Assembly (NCBI GenBank): GCA_019261985.1
Contig: JAFAQY010000018.1
Location: 85,591 to 149,590 of the forward strand
Length of the DNA: 64,000 bases
Direction: 5' to 3'
Source of the DNA: Bryobacterales bacterium
GTDB lineage: Bacteria > Acidobacteriota > Terriglobia > Bryobacterales > Bryobacteraceae
The stretch's first letter is position 1. Every line of letters begins with the position of its first letter. The translations under genes and the position numbers were made by a program. The notes under the pieces were generated by a model. It did no database searches, was not told the DNA's origin, and saw only the letters and a program-made list of their open reading frames with translations. This document shows positions 25,773 through 34,645 of this stretch, piece by piece.

Positions 25773-27584
25773 TCACATCAATAGCGAATTGATCTCGCGG
25801 ATCCGTTGAACGTCGAATTTCGGGCGACGGTCGTAAGTCATCAAGCCATTCACTTCCTGCTCGACGTCATAGAGTTGGGTATAGCATATCCCCGCGATTT
25901 TGCCGATCTTTGCCACGGCTTGATACAGGCCCCGCATTCGTTCCAGCGCCGCCTCCGCGGTGGCTTCGACGCCTGAGTAGCCCCAGGCGTTTTCGGGTAC
26001 TTTGGCGCGATCTTCATCCGCGACGTAGCCGATTCCTCCGAATTCGGAAAGGAAGATGGGCGAATTGTTATACTTCTGCCCCGGCGCCAAATACAGGTTG
26101 CCGTGCAGCGGAAGCGGCAGTCCCTCGGTGGCAATGTTTTGATAGCGGCGAAAGAATTCCTTGCCGGAGCGGGTGTAGTCGTGGATTGCGAACAGGTCGG
26201 TGGCTTCCGTGTGTTCCCAACCGTCGTTATCGATCACCAGCCGTGTATCGTCCAGCGATTTTGTCAAGTAGTACAACGCCCGTAGGTGCGCCTGCTGTTT
26301 GGGATCGGTGAGATTCGGAACACCCCAACTTTCGTTCACCGGAACCCAGATAACGATAGACGGGTGGTTGTAATCGCGCTTGAGGACTTCGATCCATTCG
26401 CGCGTCATCCGCTCAACAGCGTCTTCGTTGAACAGATAGGCGTTCGCCATTTCCGCTGAGACCAGCAAGCCCATGCGGTCCGCCCAATAGAGATACCGCG
26501 GATCTTCGACCTTTTGGTGCTTGCGAACGCCATTAAAGCCAAATTCTTTCGTGCGGCGGATGTCCTGAATAATGGCTTCATCCGAGGGCGGGGTGAGATT
26601 CGACTCGGGCCAGTACCCCTGGTCCAACACCGTCTTCAGATAGATGGGCGCGCCGTTTAGAAGCACCTTGCCGCCCTGCGCGGAAATGCAGCGGAAACCA
26701 AGATAGCTGTCCACGCCGTCGATGAATCCCCCCGGACCGTGCAACTCGATGCGGACATCGTACAGGTTGGGGCTGTCGGGCGACCACAGCTTCGGATGGC
26801 CTACGCGAACCGCGATGGAAGCTCGCGGTCCTTCCGCCAGGCTCATCCCGGTTGCGCACGTTATGCCATCGCGATGAACTTTCACCGTGACGAATTGAGA
26901 AGGCGCGCCGTTTACGATCTTTACCGAAAACCCCACGGTGCCGTCTTGATGGGGCGTAATGCGCACGCTCTCCAGGTGCGATTCGGCCACCGGTTCCAGC
27001 CAGACTGTTTGCCAAATGCCGGTGGTGCGGGCATAGAAGATACTGACCGGCTCTTCCTCCCAATGCTGTTTTCCGCGCGGGATATAGCGATCGGTGGGAG
27101 GGTCTTCCGCGCGCACGATTACGACGTTTTCTCCCTCGCGCATCGCGCCTGTGATGTCGGCGTGAAAAGGCGTGTGTCCGCCTTCATGCCACGCCACGGG
27201 AATACTGTTTACCCACACGGTCGCTTTGTAATCGACAGCGCCGAAATGCAGCAGCACTCGCTTGCCCGCCCAAGCAGCCGGGACTCGGAAAGCGCGCCGG
27301 TACCAGACACAGTGATGAAACGAGCGGTCGCCGATCCCGCTCAGTTTCGACTCGATAGAGAACGGCACGACGATGCGGCCGGAGAACCCGGTCGAGGAGA
27401 ACCATGATTGTTCCAGGCCGACGTTACCCTCATCCAGGGTGAATTCCCAGACGCCGTTCAGGTTGAGCCAGTCTTCGCGCACAAATTGCGGGCGAGGATA
27501 CTCAGGACGCGGAATTGACTCGAGTTCGTAGACTGGCTGCGCTGATGTTTGCGGTTCGATTATGTTAAGGGATGCGAGTGACAC
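25773..27584 (-). CDS. Glycoside hydrolase family 2 (beta-galactosidase/beta-glucuronidase type)
   Basis: 603 residues from GTG 27584. Three GH2 parts are seen: sugar-binding jelly roll (about 30-210; WYRRAFRVPAAWAGKRVLLHFG), immunoglobulin-like middle (about 210-315), and TIM barrel. Catalytic acid/base Glu is in IWVPVNESWGVPN and the nucleophile Glu in SPIFLSEFGGIGY. There is no signal peptide, so it acts in the cytoplasm. Next to galK/galT it most likely frees galactose or a related sugar from glycosides, though glucuronidase or mannosidase activity cannot be excluded. It is transcribed towards glf. Confidence 0.92.
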   Translation of the reverse strand: MSLASLNIIEPQTSAQPVYELESIPRPEYPRPQFVREDWLNLNGVWEFTLDEGNVGLEQSWFSSTGFSGRIVVPFSIESKLSGIGDRSFHHCVWYRRAFRVPAAWAGKRVLLHFGAVDYKATVWVNSIPVAWHEGGHTPFHADITGAMREGENVVIVRAEDPPTDRYIPRGKQHWEEEPVSIFYARTTGIWQTVWLEPVAESHLESVRITPHQDGTVGFSVKIVNGAPSQFVTVKVHRDGITCATGMSLAEGPRASIAVRVGHPKLWSPDSPNLYDVRIELHGPGGFIDGVDSYLGFRCISAQGGKVLLNGAPIYLKTVLDQGYWPESNLTPPSDEAIIQDIRRTKEFGFNGVRKHQKVEDPRYLYWADRMGLLVSAEMANAYLFNEDAVERMTREWIEVLKRDYNHPSIVIWVPVNESWGVPNLTDPKQQAHLRALYYLTKSLDDTRLVIDNDGWEHTEATDLFAIHDYTRSGKEFFRRYQNIATEGLPLPLHGNLYLAPGQKYNNSPIFLSEFGGIGYVADEDRAKVPENAWGYSGVEATAEAALERMRGLYQAVAKIGKIAGICYTQLYDVEQEVNGLMTYDRRPKFDVQRIREINSLLM

Positions 27585-27706
27585 AGGGACAACTTCCGGA
27601 CGGTGTGATCTAACTTCTGCCTTTGAGGGAAGAATACCACAGAACTCGCCAGGTTCAACGCGCGTAAAAATTAAAAGATATTCTAAATACCCAGGAGGTT
27701 CTCACG

Positions 27707-28525
27707 GTGCGAAAACGGTCCTCGTGGTTCGCATGCATTGTTGTGGTTTCGGTGCCCCTGTGTGCGCAAATCGGTCCTCCGCCTTCCCAGGGCGCATCGA
27801 AGCCCACGCCGCGGCTCGCGGATGGGCGACCGGACCTCGGCAATGCCGGCGGTTCTTGGTTTCCGCGCATTGTGGACGACATCTCCGGCAACGGAGGCGG
27901 TGAGAAGGACGAGAAAACGCGCGCGCGCCAAAAGACGTGGGTGGACAAGCGAGTTGACGTGCCATTCCAGCCCTGGGCGAAAGAACTCTACGAAAAGCGC
28001 GACGCAAATCTTTCAAAGGAAGACCCCGAGGGCAAGTGCCTGCCTCCGGGTATTCCACGCATGATGAACACTCCCTTCCCAATGCAGATGTACCAGCTCC
28101 CTGACCGTATTCTCCAGGTGTATGAAGGCGGCGCGCACATGTGGCGCGTGATTTACATGGACGGCCGCGCGCATCCGAAAGGCGAACAGTTGAATCCGAC
28201 GTATTTAGGGCACGCGGTCGGCCACTGGGACGGCGACACGCTCGTGGTGGATGTCGTTGGGTTCAACGACCGCACTTGGCTCGACGCCGCCGGCCATCCG
28301 CATACCGAGCAATTGCACGTCATCGAGCGCTACACGCGTATCAACCAAGACGTGCTGCACTACGAAGCGACCATCGACGACCCCGGCGCCTACACTGCGC
28401 CCTGGACCGTCGGCTGGCAGGTCGCGTGGCAAGCGGGGATGGAGCCGCTGGAGTACGTCTGCCAGGAGAACAACGCCGACCTCAATCACTTGATCGGGCT
28501 GAAGCCGGGAGAAAAGCACCCATAG
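27707..28525 (+). CDS. Secreted protein of unknown function (single-domain relative of the 31728-33203 product)
   Basis: 272 residues from GTG 27707, fixed by an AGGAGG ribosome site. A signal peptide (SSWFACIVVVSVPLCAQ) is followed by a family domain whose repeated phrases are LADGRPDLGNAGG, PFQPWAKELYEKR, KCLPPGIPRM, VYEGGAHMWRVIYMDGR, GHWDGDTLVVDVVGFND and LEYVCQENN. The same order of phrases occurs twice in the protein at 31728-33203. These proteins are frequent in acidobacterial genomes next to PQQ dehydrogenases; no function is known. It is probably exported. Confidence 0.82.
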   Translation: MRKRSSWFACIVVVSVPLCAQIGPPPSQGASKPTPRLADGRPDLGNAGGSWFPRIVDDISGNGGGEKDEKTRARQKTWVDKRVDVPFQPWAKELYEKRDANLSKEDPEGKCLPPGIPRMMNTPFPMQMYQLPDRILQVYEGGAHMWRVIYMDGRAHPKGEQLNPTYLGHAVGHWDGDTLVVDVVGFNDRTWLDAAGHPHTEQLHVIERYTRINQDVLHYEATIDDPGAYTAPWTVGWQVAWQAGMEPLEYVCQENNADLNHLIGLKPGEKHP

Positions 28526-28541
28526 GCTAAGATAGCCTCAG

Positions 28542-28760
28542 ATGAAGCTAACCGCCATTTATATGAAGGTGCCTGAGGGCTATGTAGCGTTCGTGGAGGA
28601 ACTGCCTGGGGCAAATTCTCAGGGCACAACTCTTCAAGAAGCCCGCAAGAACCTGGTTGAAGCTGTCGCTTTAGTCCTGGAAGCTAACCGAACGCTAGCG
28701 GAAGAATCTCTAGTGGGAGTTGCCGTGATCCGTGAGGACTTCATACTTCCGGCAGCATGA
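28542..28760 (+). CDS. HicB-type antitoxin
   Basis: 72 residues: MKLTAIYMKVPEGYVAFVEE, then GANSQGTTLQEARKNLVEAV, the compact HicB RNase-H-like fold. In hicAB operons HicB neutralises the mRNA-cleaving toxin HicA. Here the hicA start overlaps its stop codon (ATGA), but hicA is frameshifted (next entry). The antitoxin itself is intact. Confidence 0.85.
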   Translation: MKLTAIYMKVPEGYVAFVEELPGANSQGTTLQEARKNLVEAVALVLEANRTLAEESLVGVAVIREDFILPAA

Positions 28761-28941
28761 AGCGAGTCGATCATCCGCCACCTGGAACGGCACGGGTGTG
28801 AGTTTCCTTCGCGAAGGGCACAACCACACGGTCTATATTAGTCGCGCCGACCGTAAGTCCTCGTCGGTTCCGCGCCATCGCGAGGTAAACGATTTTCTGG
28901 CGCGAAAGATTTGCACTGATTTGCAGATTCCCAAGCCATGA
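28757..28941 (+). pseudogene. Frameshifted hicA toxin gene
   Basis: A HicA-like sequence is present but spread over three frames. It begins MKRVD (ATG 28757), continues IRHLERHGCEF after a two-base loss near 28772, and then LREGHNHTVYISRADRKSSS with PRHREVNDFLARKIC after one extra C near 28806. The catalytic His of HicA (NHTVY) and the C-terminal part are otherwise well preserved. The two lesions mean no full-length toxin can be made. Two sequencing errors this close together are possible but less likely than true decay. Confidence 0.8.
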
Positions 28942-28962
28942 GTAATTGCGATTAATACGGGC

Positions 28963-29577
28963 ATGGCACAGGTCGTCACGTTTCCCGAATCGATCTCCGG
29001 TTCGGCGATTTGGGATCCAGGGCCGGAGAAATTATCCGACGACGAATATTGGGCTTTCTGCGAAGCCAATCGGGATCTTCACATTGAGCGGACCGCCAAA
29101 GGAGAGATCGTCATAATACCGCCTGCGGGAGGCGAATGGGGGTATCGAGGAGCCGAAATTATAGGTGAGTTGAGAAACTGGGCACGTCGAGATGGACGCG
29201 GAAGGACGTTTGATTCCTCGGTGCAGTTCTTCCTCCCGGACGGCTCTGGCCTATCGCCGGATGCAGCCTGGGTCTCGAACGAATCCCTCCAACGGCTGAC
29301 CAAACAAGAACGCACGAAATACTTGCGGCTTACGCCCGAGTTTGTGATCGAAGTTCTCTCCTCGACGGATAGTCTCAAGCAGGCCAAAGCAAAAATGGAT
29401 CAATGGATCGCGAACGGTGTTGAGCTCGGCTGGCTGATCGACGGCGATGCTGAAACTGTTTACGTCTATCGAAAAGGCCACCGTTCCATAGCGCGCCAAC
29501 ACATTCAAGAGGTCGCGGGCGAAGGCCCCGTTGCTGGATTTGTTCTCGATCTTCATCCTATTTGGGCAGGACTCTGA
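28963..29577 (+). CDS. Uma2-family PD-(D/E)XK nuclease-like protein (DUF820)
   Basis: 204 residues from ATG 28963. The fold is that of Uma2/DUF820 proteins, which belong to the restriction endonuclease superfamily. Putative catalytic residues are in SPDAAWVSNE, in EFVIEVLSSTDSL, and the Lys in AKAKMDQWIANG. Uma2 genes are numerous in cyanobacteria, acidobacteria and planctomycetes and often sit alone; their role is unknown, with links to mobile DNA suggested. Here it follows the broken hicAB pair. Confidence 0.88.
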   Translation: MAQVVTFPESISGSAIWDPGPEKLSDDEYWAFCEANRDLHIERTAKGEIVIIPPAGGEWGYRGAEIIGELRNWARRDGRGRTFDSSVQFFLPDGSGLSPDAAWVSNESLQRLTKQERTKYLRLTPEFVIEVLSSTDSLKQAKAKMDQWIANGVELGWLIDGDAETVYVYRKGHRSIARQHIQEVAGEGPVAGFVLDLHPIWAGL

Positions 29578-29579
29578 CG

Positions 29580-31583
29580 CTAATTCTCGTCCGGCGCCGG
29601 ACCTCGGCCGCCTCGTCCACCTCCACGGCCGCCGCGACCTCCGCCGCCGGGAGTAGGCAACGCAAGCCCGACCAGTTCCGCTCCGCCGCCTTGCTGGCCG
29701 CCCACAACGGCGACGATGAACTGCCGTCCGTTCAGTAAATACGTCATCGTGCCGCCGGTGAGCTGCGCGCCGAAGTTCATCGAATGAATCTGCCGGCCGG
29801 TTTTCTTATCGATCACGCGAAGAGTATCGCTGCCTTCGAATAGCAGTGTTTTTGTCACAAGAATGGGCGAGCGTTGCCCGCCTCCCCAATTGCTCGCGTC
29901 AATACTGGACGATTTAAGAGCCGGGTTATTCACGATCGTATCGGCGGGCTTGCCGTTGGGAACCATCCACACGTGCTCGCCGGTATTAAGATTGATCGCG
30001 GTAATGCGGCCGTACGGACCTTTAATCAGCGGCAAGCCCATAACGGTTGGGCCACCCAGTCCTCCGGATGCGATGTATGGCATCTCCGAACGGCTTCCAC
30101 CCGGTTGTAGTCCCGAGATGTAAGGCGTAGTTACGGAGGGCACATAAAGAATCCCTGTCTCAGCATCGACCGAGCCGCCCATCCAGTTGGCTCCGCCGCC
30201 CGCGCCCGGAAGCTGAATCGTACCGAGCTTGCCGCCGTCGTCCTTCACGATCGGAGGCGTGTAGATCGGACCCAGCACGTATTGTGACGCGACCTTCAAC
30301 GCTTCGGCTTTGATCTCCGGCGTGTAATCCGCGAGATCCGCCTCGGTCACGCCCTGGCGATCGAACGGCGCGGGCTTCGTTGGGAAAGGTTGCGTCGGTG
30401 AATACCACTCGCCTGGGACCTTACCTTGCGGAACCGGCCGCTCCTCTATGGGGAACACCGGCTGACCGTTCGTGCGGTCGAAGACAAAAGTAAATGCCGA
30501 TTTATTCACCACCGCGACAGCCTTAATCTTTCTTCCGTTAACGGTTAAATCCGTCAGGATTGGCGCGGCGGGAATATCGTAATCCCACATCTCATGGTGA
30601 ATAAGCTGGTAATGCCAGATGCGCTTACCGGTTTTGGCGTCGAGACAAACAATGCTGTCGGAATATAAATTCGCGCCCGGACGCTGGCCTCCGTACGTAT
30701 CGCCGCTCGGCGCTTCCACCGGGATGTAAACATAGCCCAGCTCTTCGTCCCCGGTCAGCGGTCCCCATGCGCCGGTGTTGCCTGTGAATTTCCACGATTC
30801 CACGCCGGTTTGAGGATCTTTGAACCACGTTTCAACGCCGGGTTCGCCCGCCTGCGGCACGGTATGGAAGGTCCACAAAAGTTTACCCGTGCGGACGTCG
30901 TAACCGCGAATGTACCCAGGAGTGTTCAGCTTTGTCGGCAGCGCTACGCCGACGCGCAGGGCCGCGCCGACGATGGCAACATCCCGAACGATGATGGGCG
31001 GCGATGTCGCGCCAATGGTGCCCTTTTCAACACTCGGCCGGTCCAGACCTTTCCAAAGATCGACGTGGGCATCGGCGCCGAAGCTCGAAATCGGAACGCC
31101 GGTTTTCGCATTCAGCGCGATCAACTGATAGCCTGGCGTGACAAACAGAATCCGGTCGTCGCCCCTGCCATCGCTCCAATAGGAAAGCCCGCGATTGTTG
31201 GCGCGCACGGCCCCGCGTTCCGCCGTATCGTCGCCGCGGTACAGCCACAGGGTTTCGCCGGTTCCCGCGTCCGCGGCCACTACGGTCCGCCCCGTCCCCG
31301 CGGTGAAGTACAACTTTCCACTAACCATCAGCGGAGTCACTTCCCACGCAGGCTGCGGCGACGGCCCCATGTTCTGTGCTTTCCAGCGCCATGCGATCTG
31401 CAAGCTGTTTACGTTATCCGCGTTGATCTGGTCGAGCGGCGAATAACGTGTACTGCCCGAATCCCCTCCGTTTACTCGCCATTCGTCGGTTGCAGGTGTG
31501 CCCTGCTGGGCAGGGGCGGGCGTCAGCGTCCATACAACTGCAGAGGCGGCGACGGCCAACGTCGCCGTGATCGTTCGATTCAT
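29580..31583 (-). CDS. PQQ-dependent membrane/periplasmic dehydrogenase (quinoprotein)
   Basis: Start chosen at ATG 31583 (MNRTITATLAVAASAVVW), which has an AGGA site upstream; the frame also runs into a repeat cluster that I exclude. 667 residues: signal peptide, then an eight-bladed beta-propeller with PQQ-enzyme motifs (AADAGTGETLWLYRG, GRITAINLNTGEHVWMVPNG, LRVIDKKTGRQIHSMNF). It resembles soluble-type glucose/alcohol quinoprotein dehydrogenases without the cytochrome c domain. The C-terminal tail is Gly/Arg-rich (GGGGRGGRGGGRGGRGP), which is unusual. The substrate is unknown, and electrons would go to a quinone or a separate cytochrome. Confidence 0.9.
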   Translation of the reverse strand: MNRTITATLAVAASAVVWTLTPAPAQQGTPATDEWRVNGGDSGSTRYSPLDQINADNVNSLQIAWRWKAQNMGPSPQPAWEVTPLMVSGKLYFTAGTGRTVVAADAGTGETLWLYRGDDTAERGAVRANNRGLSYWSDGRGDDRILFVTPGYQLIALNAKTGVPISSFGADAHVDLWKGLDRPSVEKGTIGATSPPIIVRDVAIVGAALRVGVALPTKLNTPGYIRGYDVRTGKLLWTFHTVPQAGEPGVETWFKDPQTGVESWKFTGNTGAWGPLTGDEELGYVYIPVEAPSGDTYGGQRPGANLYSDSIVCLDAKTGKRIWHYQLIHHEMWDYDIPAAPILTDLTVNGRKIKAVAVVNKSAFTFVFDRTNGQPVFPIEERPVPQGKVPGEWYSPTQPFPTKPAPFDRQGVTEADLADYTPEIKAEALKVASQYVLGPIYTPPIVKDDGGKLGTIQLPGAGGGANWMGGSVDAETGILYVPSVTTPYISGLQPGGSRSEMPYIASGGLGGPTVMGLPLIKGPYGRITAINLNTGEHVWMVPNGKPADTIVNNPALKSSSIDASNWGGGQRSPILVTKTLLFEGSDTLRVIDKKTGRQIHSMNFGAQLTGGTMTYLLNGRQFIVAVVGGQQGGGAELVGLALPTPGGGGRGGRGGGRGGRGPAPDEN

Positions 31584-31611
31584 AAGCTTGTTCCTACTCC
31601 CTTGAAAGCCA

Positions 31612-31722
31612 CCTACGGCGGTTGCCAACCTGCGCGCGATTGCCAATCGCGCTGGGCGACCTGTTGCAAGCGGCGGCTTGGCGGGTTAGCAACCCGCCGC
31701 AGGATAGCATCCTGCCCCACAA
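31612..31722. repeat. REP-like palindrome cluster between two secreted-protein genes
   Basis: A row of palindromes: GGTTGCCAACC, GCGCGATTGCCAATCGCGC, GGCGGGTTAGCAACCCGCC and GCAGGATAGCATCCTGC, ending CCCCAC. It fills most of the 144-base gap between the PQQ dehydrogenase and the upstream two-domain secreted-protein gene. Same family as the repeats at 14.8, 16.4, 25.7, 33.8 and 34.4 kb. Confidence 0.8.
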
Positions 31723-31727
31723 AGTGT

Positions 31728-33203
31728 TCACTCTATTCCGTCAAGGATGGCTTGGCAGACGTACTCTTGCAATTCCCAGGTGGGCGCGAGCGTAAACGTG
31801 CGAGTGAAAGTATACGGCTTCGTGAACGCCTTCGGATCTTCAATTGTGAGATCCACGTTCAGATGGCCGAGATCGGGCCGGCGGTAGCGCTCGGTCAGGT
31901 GCATCTGCTCGCTATGCGGTTTGCCCGTGGCATCCAGCCATGTTTTGTCGTTAAAGCCGATGGTATCCACAACCAGCGAGTCGCCATCCCACTTGCCGAT
32001 CGACTGCCCCGTCCAGCTCTCCGGCTCGATGTCCAGATTATGCTGGCGGCCGTCCAGGAAGAATCGGCGGTAGCTGTGCGTGTTGCCTTCCCAAAGCAAC
32101 GCGATCATGTTAGATCGCTGCACAATTTTGTACGGAAGCGGGTTGATGCGAACCGCGCCATCGGGCAGGCAGAAGCGTTCGGGGTCATCTTTCTGCTTAT
32201 TCGCCTTCCGCTCGTCATAGATCTTTTTCGCCCACGGCTGATAAGAAGGATCGCCAGGCAGGTTCGTGCTGGCCGGAACCCAGACACCGGACAAATCAAC
32301 CTTGCCGTCCTCGGCTCGCGGAGTTGGGCCGGACGGCGGCGCCGGAGCTTTTTTCGGTTGTGGAGGAGGCACACCTTTGGATCTGTCCACCTTAGCGGTT
32401 GCGGCCGCGGCGGATCCGTCGGGAAGCGTTGCATCCAGATGGCCCGGGTCCTGATTGTTCTCGTTGCAGACGTACTCGGTCATCTCGAAATCCGGTTCGA
32501 GCGTAGTGGTGCGGTTAATGACGTATGGCCTGGTAAAGACGCCGGGATCGTCGATCGTGACCTTCATCTCCATGTTGCCGTAATCGGTGCGATGCCAGGT
32601 TTCGATCAAGTGCATTGCAGGCGTGTGGGGAGTTCCGGCGAAATCAAACCATGACTTCGTGAAAAAGCTGACCGTGTCCACCACCAGTGTGTCGCCTTCC
32701 CAATGCCCGCGCGAGTCGCCATAGAAGGTCGGCTTCAAGTCCTTGGGATGCCCGCTTCCATCCACAAAGAATTGACGGTACATGTGCGTGTTGCCTTCAA
32801 ACAGGATCAACACCAGCTTGGGCGTGGCGAACAGCGACGTATGATAAGGGGCTGCGCGCGGAGGCCCGCCAGGCAAGCAGCGCGCTTCGAAATCTTCCGC
32901 GCCACCGTGCGCGCGGTGATCGGCGACGATCTTTGCCGCCCATGGTTGCATGTCGGGGGCGTCCTGTCCGCTTCCCCCAAAGCCGTTCCAGATGCCCGTC
33001 AGATCGGGGTGGCCGTCCGACAAGCGTGGGAGAGGACCCGCGGGTCCTTTGCGGGCGCCGCGTCCAAAACCTTTTTGCTTTGCTTGCGGCGGGCCACCTT
33101 GAGGAGCGAGGGGCTGGTCTTGAGGCGGCGCGGCTGTGGCGATGGTCAAGCCTACAGCGCCGGCCCCGGCTACGATGAGCCATGCGATGGGGAATTTACG
33201 CAC
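31728..33203 (-). CDS. Secreted two-domain protein of unknown function
   Basis: 491 residues with a signal peptide (FPIAWLIVAGAGAVGLTIA). The chain holds two tandem copies of one domain (about 55-255 and 290-490). Each copy has the order LSDGHPDLTGIW / DGKVDLSGVW, MQPWAAKI / YQPWAKKI, RCLPGG / FCLPDG, FEGNTHMYRQFFVDG / WEGNTHSYRRFFLDG, GHWEGDTLVVDT / GKWDGDSLVVDT, and a closing EYVC. A Pro-rich linker joins them. The single-domain protein at 27707-28525 is its paralogue. It lies between DUF6152 and PQQ dehydrogenase genes on the same strand. Function unknown. Confidence 0.85.
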   Translation of the reverse strand: MRKFPIAWLIVAGAGAVGLTIATAAPPQDQPLAPQGGPPQAKQKGFGRGARKGPAGPLPRLSDGHPDLTGIWNGFGGSGQDAPDMQPWAAKIVADHRAHGGAEDFEARCLPGGPPRAAPYHTSLFATPKLVLILFEGNTHMYRQFFVDGSGHPKDLKPTFYGDSRGHWEGDTLVVDTVSFFTKSWFDFAGTPHTPAMHLIETWHRTDYGNMEMKVTIDDPGVFTRPYVINRTTTLEPDFEMTEYVCNENNQDPGHLDATLPDGSAAAATAKVDRSKGVPPPQPKKAPAPPSGPTPRAEDGKVDLSGVWVPASTNLPGDPSYQPWAKKIYDERKANKQKDDPERFCLPDGAVRINPLPYKIVQRSNMIALLWEGNTHSYRRFFLDGRQHNLDIEPESWTGQSIGKWDGDSLVVDTIGFNDKTWLDATGKPHSEQMHLTERYRRPDLGHLNVDLTIEDPKAFTKPYTFTRTFTLAPTWELQEYVCQAILDGIE

Positions 33204-33252
33204 TTGTATCTCCTACGCGGATAATGCTAACGAGGCAGAAGCCCAGCTTAAA

Positions 33253-33663
33253 TCAATCTTGGTTGGGCGCGCGGTCGCCACCCGAGGAACCGGCAAAAAC
33301 ACGGCGGCCGTCCGGCAGCATCACGCTGCGGGCGTTCGCCGATTTAGAGCCATCCTTGGCCATGGAACCTTCGACTGTCACCTGGTCACCGACCTTCAAG
33401 GATTCCTTGCGCCAGCCTTGCTTCAGCAGCACGGGAATCGCTCCCAGCTCGAAGTTCCAATTGGTGACCTTGCCGTCCGCGTCTTTCACGTCGACATAGA
33501 ACCGCGCGTGCGGATTCATCCATTCCATTTTCGTCACGACGCCGGTGATCTTGATGGGCTTGTTCGCGTCATACTCGGCCGCGAAGGAATGGTGCGCGAG
33601 CAGCGGAACGGCCGGGGCCAGCAGTCCGAGGCCGGCTGCTAGCGTACTGAGCTTGATCTTCAT
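33253..33663 (-). CDS. DUF6152 secreted protein
   Basis: 136 residues: signal peptide (LSTLAAGLGLLAPAVPLLA), then HHSFAAEYDANKPIKITGVV, MEWMNPHARFYVDV and the rest of a small OB-like/beta domain. This matches DUF6152, common in acidobacteria and some proteobacteria and often next to the secreted family encoded at 31728. The conserved His-His and Asn-Pro-His may bind metal; that is inference. It likely starts the minus-strand transcript that continues into the two-domain protein 49 bases downstream. Confidence 0.88.
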   Translation of the reverse strand: MKIKLSTLAAGLGLLAPAVPLLAHHSFAAEYDANKPIKITGVVTKMEWMNPHARFYVDVKDADGKVTNWNFELGAIPVLLKQGWRKESLKVGDQVTVEGSMAKDGSKSANARSVMLPDGRRVFAGSSGGDRAPNQD

Positions 33664-33769
33664 GAGGATGCCTCCATCGGGGTTTGTAGTGCTGCGTTAC
33701 AGGATAACGCGTTTGCCGGTCGATGTCGATGCTCTTCCGCTCTAATGGGCACTTGGCTTGACCTCACCA

Positions 33770-33812
33770 GCGCGGTTGGCAACCGCGCGCAGGATGGCAT
33801 CCTGCCCCACAA
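33770..33812. repeat. REP-like palindromes
   Basis: GCGCGGTTGGCAACCGCGC followed by GCAGGATGGCATCCTGC and CCCCAC, in the gap between DUF6152 and the terminase-small-like gene. Same family as the other clusters in this window. Confidence 0.8.
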
Positions 33813-33836
33813 TTGCTGTCAGATAATTTATAGAAA

Positions 33837-34409
33837 TCACGTCGGTTGTTCGCTGGTGGGTTCGTTTGGTTCGTCGGGAGTCCAGGTGGCGTGGGCGGAG
33901 GTTAGCGGCGGGAGGAGGCCGGGGTTCGGGGGTTGGCTGACAGCGCTCTCGCGGAGTTTTATTACGTACGAGAGGGCGCGGTAGTAGCTGCGCTCGAAGG
34001 AGGATTCGTACCGGTTGACCAGGTTGAGTAGATTTGAGTTATCGCACAGATTTTTGAAGACTGTGGCGAAGCGGGCGGGTTTGGAGCCAGAGGCGTTTTC
34101 GGGTCGGGCCATTTCGAGATCGAGGCTCGCTTTTTGAACTGCCCAGGTCCGCATTTGACGCCAGTGGGCGGTGGCCATGCGTTCGACGAGTCCGGTTTCT
34201 ATGGGCGTGCGGGGCTGGATTTCCGCGGTAATGGACGTGAGGAGCTGCTCGAAGAGATCCTTCGATTCGCCTTCCAGGACGACGGTTTGGGAGAGCATGC
34301 CGTGGCGGAGGGCGTTTTGGGACGCGATAGCCTTACCTTCTGGAGTAACTGGGCCTTTTGAGCGCGCGCCGTTTTGGCGGGCGGTTTCGGATTTTAGGTT
34401 GGTTGTCAT
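33837..34409 (-). CDS. Conserved hypothetical, terminase-small-subunit-like
   Basis: 190 residues from ATG 34409. The N-terminus, RQNGARSKGPVTPEGKAIAS then QNALRHGMLS, is a family signature seen in many acidobacterial and planctomycete hypothetical proteins. The middle is helical (ETGLVERMATAHWRQMRTWA) and the C-terminal 30 residues are Pro/Thr/Glu-rich. It is divergent from a terminase large-subunit-like ATPase gene across a repeat-rich gap, which suggests a small/large terminase-like pair. No direct proof of DNA packaging; no other phage genes are near. Confidence 0.7.
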   Translation of the reverse strand: MTTNLKSETARQNGARSKGPVTPEGKAIASQNALRHGMLSQTVVLEGESKDLFEQLLTSITAEIQPRTPIETGLVERMATAHWRQMRTWAVQKASLDLEMARPENASGSKPARFATVFKNLCDNSNLLNLVNRYESSFERSYYRALSYVIKLRESAVSQPPNPGLLPPLTSAHATWTPDEPNEPTSEQPT

Positions 34410-34419
34410 ACGGATTTAT

Positions 34420-34465
34420 TGGCCGGTTGGCAACCGGCCGCAGGTTTGGCAACCTGCCCCACTTG
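34420..34465. repeat. REP-like palindromes in the divergent terminase-like gap
   Basis: GGCCGGTTGGCAACCGGCC followed by GCAGGTTTGGCAACCTGC and CCCCAC. It lies in the 200-base gap between the two divergent terminase-like genes. The rest of that gap is AT-richer than its surroundings and shows no clear gene. Confidence 0.8.
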
Positions 34466-34645
34466 GCAACCCTGCACTGCTACATTGGCGGATCAGACGA
34501 ACCGATCATTTGGCCTGCTTCGGGATGTTATTGATGTGGAAAGACAAATTAAAAAGACAAATTTTGAACGTCATTTGTTTGGGTTGAGAGTTGAGTTGGG
34601 TTGGGATGATCGTCGATGGGCTATTCATTGGGCGTGTGGTGCACT

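Noticed and set aside
30810-32654. A 614-residue open frame on the plus strand
   Set aside because: It lies antisense to the PQQ dehydrogenase and the two-domain secreted protein, both of which have signal peptides and family motifs. The plus-strand product has no recognisable domain; it is a high-GC shadow.
34616-34645. Upstream ATG 34616 for the terminase-like gene
   Set aside because: It has no ribosome site and adds ten residues unlike the family; ATG 34646 was preferred, though neither is proven.
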